Source of the DNA: Mucilaginibacter sp.
GTDB taxonomy: Bacteria; Bacteroidota; Bacteroidia; Sphingobacteriales; Sphingobacteriaceae
NCBI GenBank assembly: GCA_019235595.1
Contig: JAFAKI010000216.1
Span: 1 to 14,727 of the forward strand
Reading direction: 5' to 3'
Length of the DNA stretch: 14,727 bases
The notes beneath the pieces were generated by a model. It was not told the origin of the DNA, searched no databases, and was given only the letters and a program-made list of their open reading frames with translations. Numbering within the stretch: the stretch's first letter is position 1; each line of letters begins with the position of its first letter. This document shows, one piece after another, positions 11,971 to 14,727 of the stretch. The position numbers and the translations under genes were made by a program.

Positions 11971-13094
11971 TAACGAGAAGCAAAATACTGTTCACATAGC
12001 CCGAATGATAAAGTCATACCATTACCGCCCAGACCGTTAATAACAGTCACACCCGGTTCTGTTTCAACGATGAGTTCGGTTTGGCCATTCATCATCTTCG
12101 GGTAAATGCCATGCCACGACTGCATCAACTGCCAGTCCTTAAAATTGGCGAACGTATGTAAGTATTCGGTTATCAGATTGTTAATAAAAGTTTTATCAAA
12201 TGGATCGTGTACCAAACCATATTCGTGTGAATCGCCGATGGTAAGCTCACCGCCACCGTTTTGCGAAACCATTACATGGATACCCCATTTCAGGTATTCT
12301 CCGTATTGTTCCTCGTACCTTTTGCGCAGGGCAGGTAACGAAGGAGCGACCTGGAAGCCGGGATAATGGATCATCGATAACCCGCCACACAGTGACGGGC
12401 CTATTCGCCAGCCATCAGGCTGGGCCACCAAACGCATCATTTGAAGTTTGCACTTGGTGATATTTGTTTCGAGAAACAAGGCAGGATATAATGTCTCAAA
12501 ATCGGCGCCGCTGCAAACAAATATTTCATCAGCCTGCCAGCTGCGGTCGCCAGAAAATACAGATGGATGCTCTATTTTATTGATTGCGGTATTCCAGTGA
12601 AACTCGACGCCGTATTTTTCAGCTAAGTAGGCTGCTATTTGGCCAACTGCGACTCTCGATTCGATGATCATTTCCTCACCGCTCCATAAAGCACCTTTTA
12701 AACCATTTTGGTTTACAGCAGGTGATTTTTCTAAAGCTTGCGCAGGAGTGAGCATGGCGCAATCGCGGTATAATTTGTTTGCTTCTACGTACTCTGCCAT
12801 CACCTGCAACTCGTCGTCACGATAAGCCAGGTGCAATGAGCCTACTTCGTTGTGCCAGATGTTGGCCTCGGTACATACTTCTTTATAAATGCTTCGCGAA
12901 AGCATTGCCCGCTCAAATAGCGGACCGGTTTGCTGGCCTATTGGCCATACCATCCCAAAGTTACGGATGGATGCGCCAACGGCACGTTCGTTACGTTCAA
13001 AAACGGTTACGCGGTAACCCCTTATGGCCAATGCACGGGCAGTGGCGAGGCCCACAATTCCGGCGCCAATAACTATGGCCGAGGAATTCTTCAT
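11970..13094 (-). CDS. FAD-dependent oxidoreductase, TIGR03364 type
   Basis: This 374-residue DAO-family flavoprotein has the Rossmann motif GAGIVG at 10-15 with Glu33 for the FAD ribose. The RNFGMVWP segment near residue 44 and the C-terminal TVINGLGGNGMTLSFGL belong to the clade TIGR03364. That clade is syntenic with phosphonatase-like hydrolases and is proposed to oxidise the amine of an aminophosphonate, related to 2-aminoethylphosphonate, to an aldehyde. Its start overlaps the transporter stop by four bases (ATGA), so translation is coupled. The HAD hydrolase upstream would cleave the product. The exact substrate (hydroxylated or N-methylated aminoethylphosphonate) cannot be told from sequence. 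A plain amino-acid oxidase is the alternative. Confidence 0.85.
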   Translation of the reverse strand: MKNSSAIVIGAGIVGLATARALAIRGYRVTVFERNERAVGASIRNFGMVWPIGQQTGPLFERAMLSRSIYKEVCTEANIWHNEVGSLHLAYRDDELQVMAEYVEANKLYRDCAMLTPAQALEKSPAVNQNGLKGALWSGEEMIIESRVAVGQIAAYLAEKYGVEFHWNTAINKIEHPSVFSGDRSWQADEIFVCSGADFETLYPALFLETNITKCKLQMMRLVAQPDGWRIGPSLCGGLSMIHYPGFQVAPSLPALRKRYEEQYGEYLKWGIHVMVSQNGGGELTIGDSHEYGLVHDPFDKTFINNLITEYLHTFANFKDWQLMQSWHGIYPKMMNGQTELIVETEPGVTVINGLGGNGMTLSFGLCEQYFASR

Positions 13095-14404
13095 ACAGGT
13101 AAAATATTCAGTTGTTCTTGTTGATCTGTTTTGTCTTTACGGGCGCTGCGCAAAAAGTACAGCAGCGATAAGGTGGCGCATATGCCGCCGATTACGGCAA
13201 CCGCCAGCACGGCATCTTTAAAAAACATACCCCAGCTAATGGTAGGTTGCCCCAGTTCTTTTACTATGAGTACACTTACGCTACCCAAATACCCCATAGA
13301 GTCGGCAACATAAATTATAAAGCCCACATTGCCTTTGTAATGAAACGATGCTAACAAACGCTCAAAGAAAACAGCATTATAAGGCACGTAGCCCAGGTAA
13401 AGTCCCAGCCCGGCAAGTGTCATCCAAACCATTGGACTGATTATGTTGAAAGTAAATAATACCGTCCCGATGCCGATCAGCACACAGCCTGAAATGATCA
13501 TGAGGTGTATTACACTGAAAGCCTTCAGATTCTTTTTGATCAGAATAAGTAAGCTCATTGCAACAAGCACCACTACAGATATAATAGTGTCTATTTTGGT
13601 GTAGATAGTATTGTCTTTTATACCCATGCTGTTCCATATTTCCACTTCGAAGCTATCGCGTACGTCACGCATAATAGTAAGCAGTACATAAATGATAAGC
13701 GTAAGAATAATACCCGGCAAAAATCTTTGCAAAAAGCTTCTACGTTCTGCAGCATCCATTGGCAAACGTTTGGTACGCAGCCGAATGTCCTCAGCGGTAG
13801 GCGGAGGCATTAGTTCAAGCATAAACACAAATAATAATAATGGCACAACGAATAACGCGCCGGTGATAAAAGGCATGGAGTATTCGCTGATGTGAAACGA
13901 GCCCATCAGCATCCGCGCAACAGTCTTTACAAAACCAGAAGCAAAGATTAAGCTGATGGACAAAACCGCAGCCATAAACTCGGTGGATTTACGCCCTTCG
14001 AGATAGCCGAACACCAGTCCCCATATCAACCCCAACGGGAAGCCGTTAATAAATAGACAAATTATATTATACGGTGCTGGTATTATAGAAAAAAGCAATA
14101 AGGCTAACCAAGCTATGCCAATTAGCATCAAAATATATTTTGAACGCTGACCTGGTTTTAGCTCAGAAATGAATTTTACGCCATAAAACTTACTTAAGGT
14201 ATAACCAATAACCTGGGCAATTACCAGCCATACTTTGTAATCGACATGAAAATATTGCTGACCGGTAAAAGTACCTGCTGCAAATGCTTTGCGGAAGGCG
14301 TACATACAAGTATATGCCCCGAAAGACGAGATTGCAGCCATAACCGATAACAGCCCGTAGGGCCATTTAGCTACTTTTTGTCTGCACTGATCAATCAGCT
14401 TCAT
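13091..14404 (-). CDS. DUF5690 transporter (MFS-like)
   Basis: The 437-residue protein has about 12 hydrophobic segments in two halves, with a cytoplasmic loop rich in charge between them (about 205-225). The first helix AISSFGAYTCMYAFRKAFAAGTF resembles organophosphate transporters of the GlpT/UhpT group of the major facilitator superfamily. I assign it to the DUF5690 family common in Bacteroidota. Its place between the HAD hydrolase (two-base gap) and the FAD oxidoreductase (four-base overlap) makes uptake of an aminophosphonate across the inner membrane the most likely role. No substrate residues can be read directly. Confidence 0.82.
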   Translation of the reverse strand: MKLIDQCRQKVAKWPYGLLSVMAAISSFGAYTCMYAFRKAFAAGTFTGQQYFHVDYKVWLVIAQVIGYTLSKFYGVKFISELKPGQRSKYILMLIGIAWLALLLFSIIPAPYNIICLFINGFPLGLIWGLVFGYLEGRKSTEFMAAVLSISLIFASGFVKTVARMLMGSFHISEYSMPFITGALFVVPLLLFVFMLELMPPPTAEDIRLRTKRLPMDAAERRSFLQRFLPGIILTLIIYVLLTIMRDVRDSFEVEIWNSMGIKDNTIYTKIDTIISVVVLVAMSLLILIKKNLKAFSVIHLMIISGCVLIGIGTVLFTFNIISPMVWMTLAGLGLYLGYVPYNAVFFERLLASFHYKGNVGFIIYVADSMGYLGSVSVLIVKELGQPTISWGMFFKDAVLAVAVIGGICATLSLLYFLRSARKDKTDQQEQLNILPV

Positions 14405-14406
14405 GC

Positions 14407-14727
14407 TTATTGTTTGATGATATCCAGTACCTCAGCAATATTGTCGATGATATGAGTGGGATGATATTTTTCCAGCTCTTCTCTTGTAAATATACCAGTT
14501 GTAACGCCAATAACGTACTTACATCCTACACTTTGTCCTTCACGAACGTCAACTTCTGTATCGCCCAGTTTAACTACTTCCAACGGATCTGTTATGTCGG
14601 CTTCCTGCATAATTTTCTCAATCATGAAAGGGTGCGGACGGCCCAGCTCTACTTCGTCTGAACCAATCAGGTAATCGATCAGGCCTTTCTCGTGCCATTG
14701 CAGGCGGTTTACTATTGCTTCGGCAAT
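14407..14727 (-). CDS. Phosphonatase-like HAD hydrolase, 5' part outside window
   Basis: The last 106 residues are seen, and the frame runs off the right edge. They include GSDEVELGRPHPFMI and the motif GDTEVDVREG, followed by VIGVTTGIFTREEL. These are the later HAD motifs, with Arg in GRPHP near the usual Lys position and the Asp pair binding Mg. The pattern matches the phosphonatase-like subfamily TIGR03351, which cleaves the C-P bond of a phosphonoaldehyde-type substrate. It is the first visible gene of the operon with DUF5690 and the FAD oxidoreductase. The nucleophile Asp and any start are beyond 14727. Confidence 0.85.
   Translation of the reverse strand: MAEAIVNRLQWHEKGLIDYLIGSDEVELGRPHPFMIEKIMQEADITDPLEVVKLGDTEVDVREGQSVGCKYVIGVTTGIFTREELEKYHPTHIIDNIAEVLDIIKQ

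Noticed and set aside
7545..14727. Polysaccharide utilization locus around the GH27 enzyme
   Set aside because: No SusC, SusD or sensor-regulator genes, and the flanking genes are phospholipid or phosphonate related.

Overview
The window looks like chromosomal DNA of a Bacteroidota bacterium, most probably family Sphingobacteriaceae (Mucilaginibacter/Pedobacter-like). This rests on several TAnnTTTG -7 promoter boxes, weak Shine-Dalgarno sequences, a CTnDOT-like tyrosine recombinase, and families common in that group (DUF5690, DUF1569, a phosphocholine-specific phospholipase C, a GH27 enzyme with a putative Ig domain). The genus is a guess from gene content; no marker gene is present.

Region 1 (1-3116) is the integrase end of an integrative mobile element. 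It holds the tail of a basic C-terminus resembling mobilization proteins, a non-coding stretch with inverted repeats, a zeta-type toxin kinase with a small upstream partner, and a tyrosine recombinase. A set of GGTCACC repeats that could be integrase arm sites follows. The 3' end of a tRNA-Ser(GGA) gene faces the integrase, so it is the likely attachment site.

Region 2 (3029-3511) is the most unusual part. On the minus strand, in order, are a promoter box, a relic of tRNA-Ser, a small GIY-YIG endonuclease gene, and the intact tRNA-Ser. The relic is broken by two related mini-palindrome insertions, one in the D arm and one in the anticodon. The endonuclease stop codon is three bases from the tRNA. 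The layout suggests a tRNA-targeting GIY-YIG unit that duplicated the 5' part of the tRNA and left the intact copy with no evident promoter of its own.

Region 3 (3632-7539) holds a DUF1569 protein, an unrecognised small protein, a nitroreductase fused to a DmeF-like cation diffusion facilitator, a divergent AraC-type regulator, and an isochorismatase-fold protein without the catalytic cysteine. The motif TTTCGGWACTT occurs in three intergenic regions here. It lies 54-55 bases upstream of the start codons of two minus-strand genes, which suggests a small regulon of the AraC protein.

Region 4 (7545-14727) is all on the minus strand. A probable phosphonate operon (phosphonatase-like HAD hydrolase, DUF5690 transporter, TIGR03364-type FAD oxidoreductase; tightly coupled) is followed by an exported phospholipase C and then a secreted GH27 alpha-galactosidase. 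One reading is that the phospholipase releases head groups from phospho- or phosphonolipids, and the operon imports, deaminates and cleaves the phosphonate. Degenerate 8- and 9-base tandem repeats sit on both sides of the phospholipase gene.
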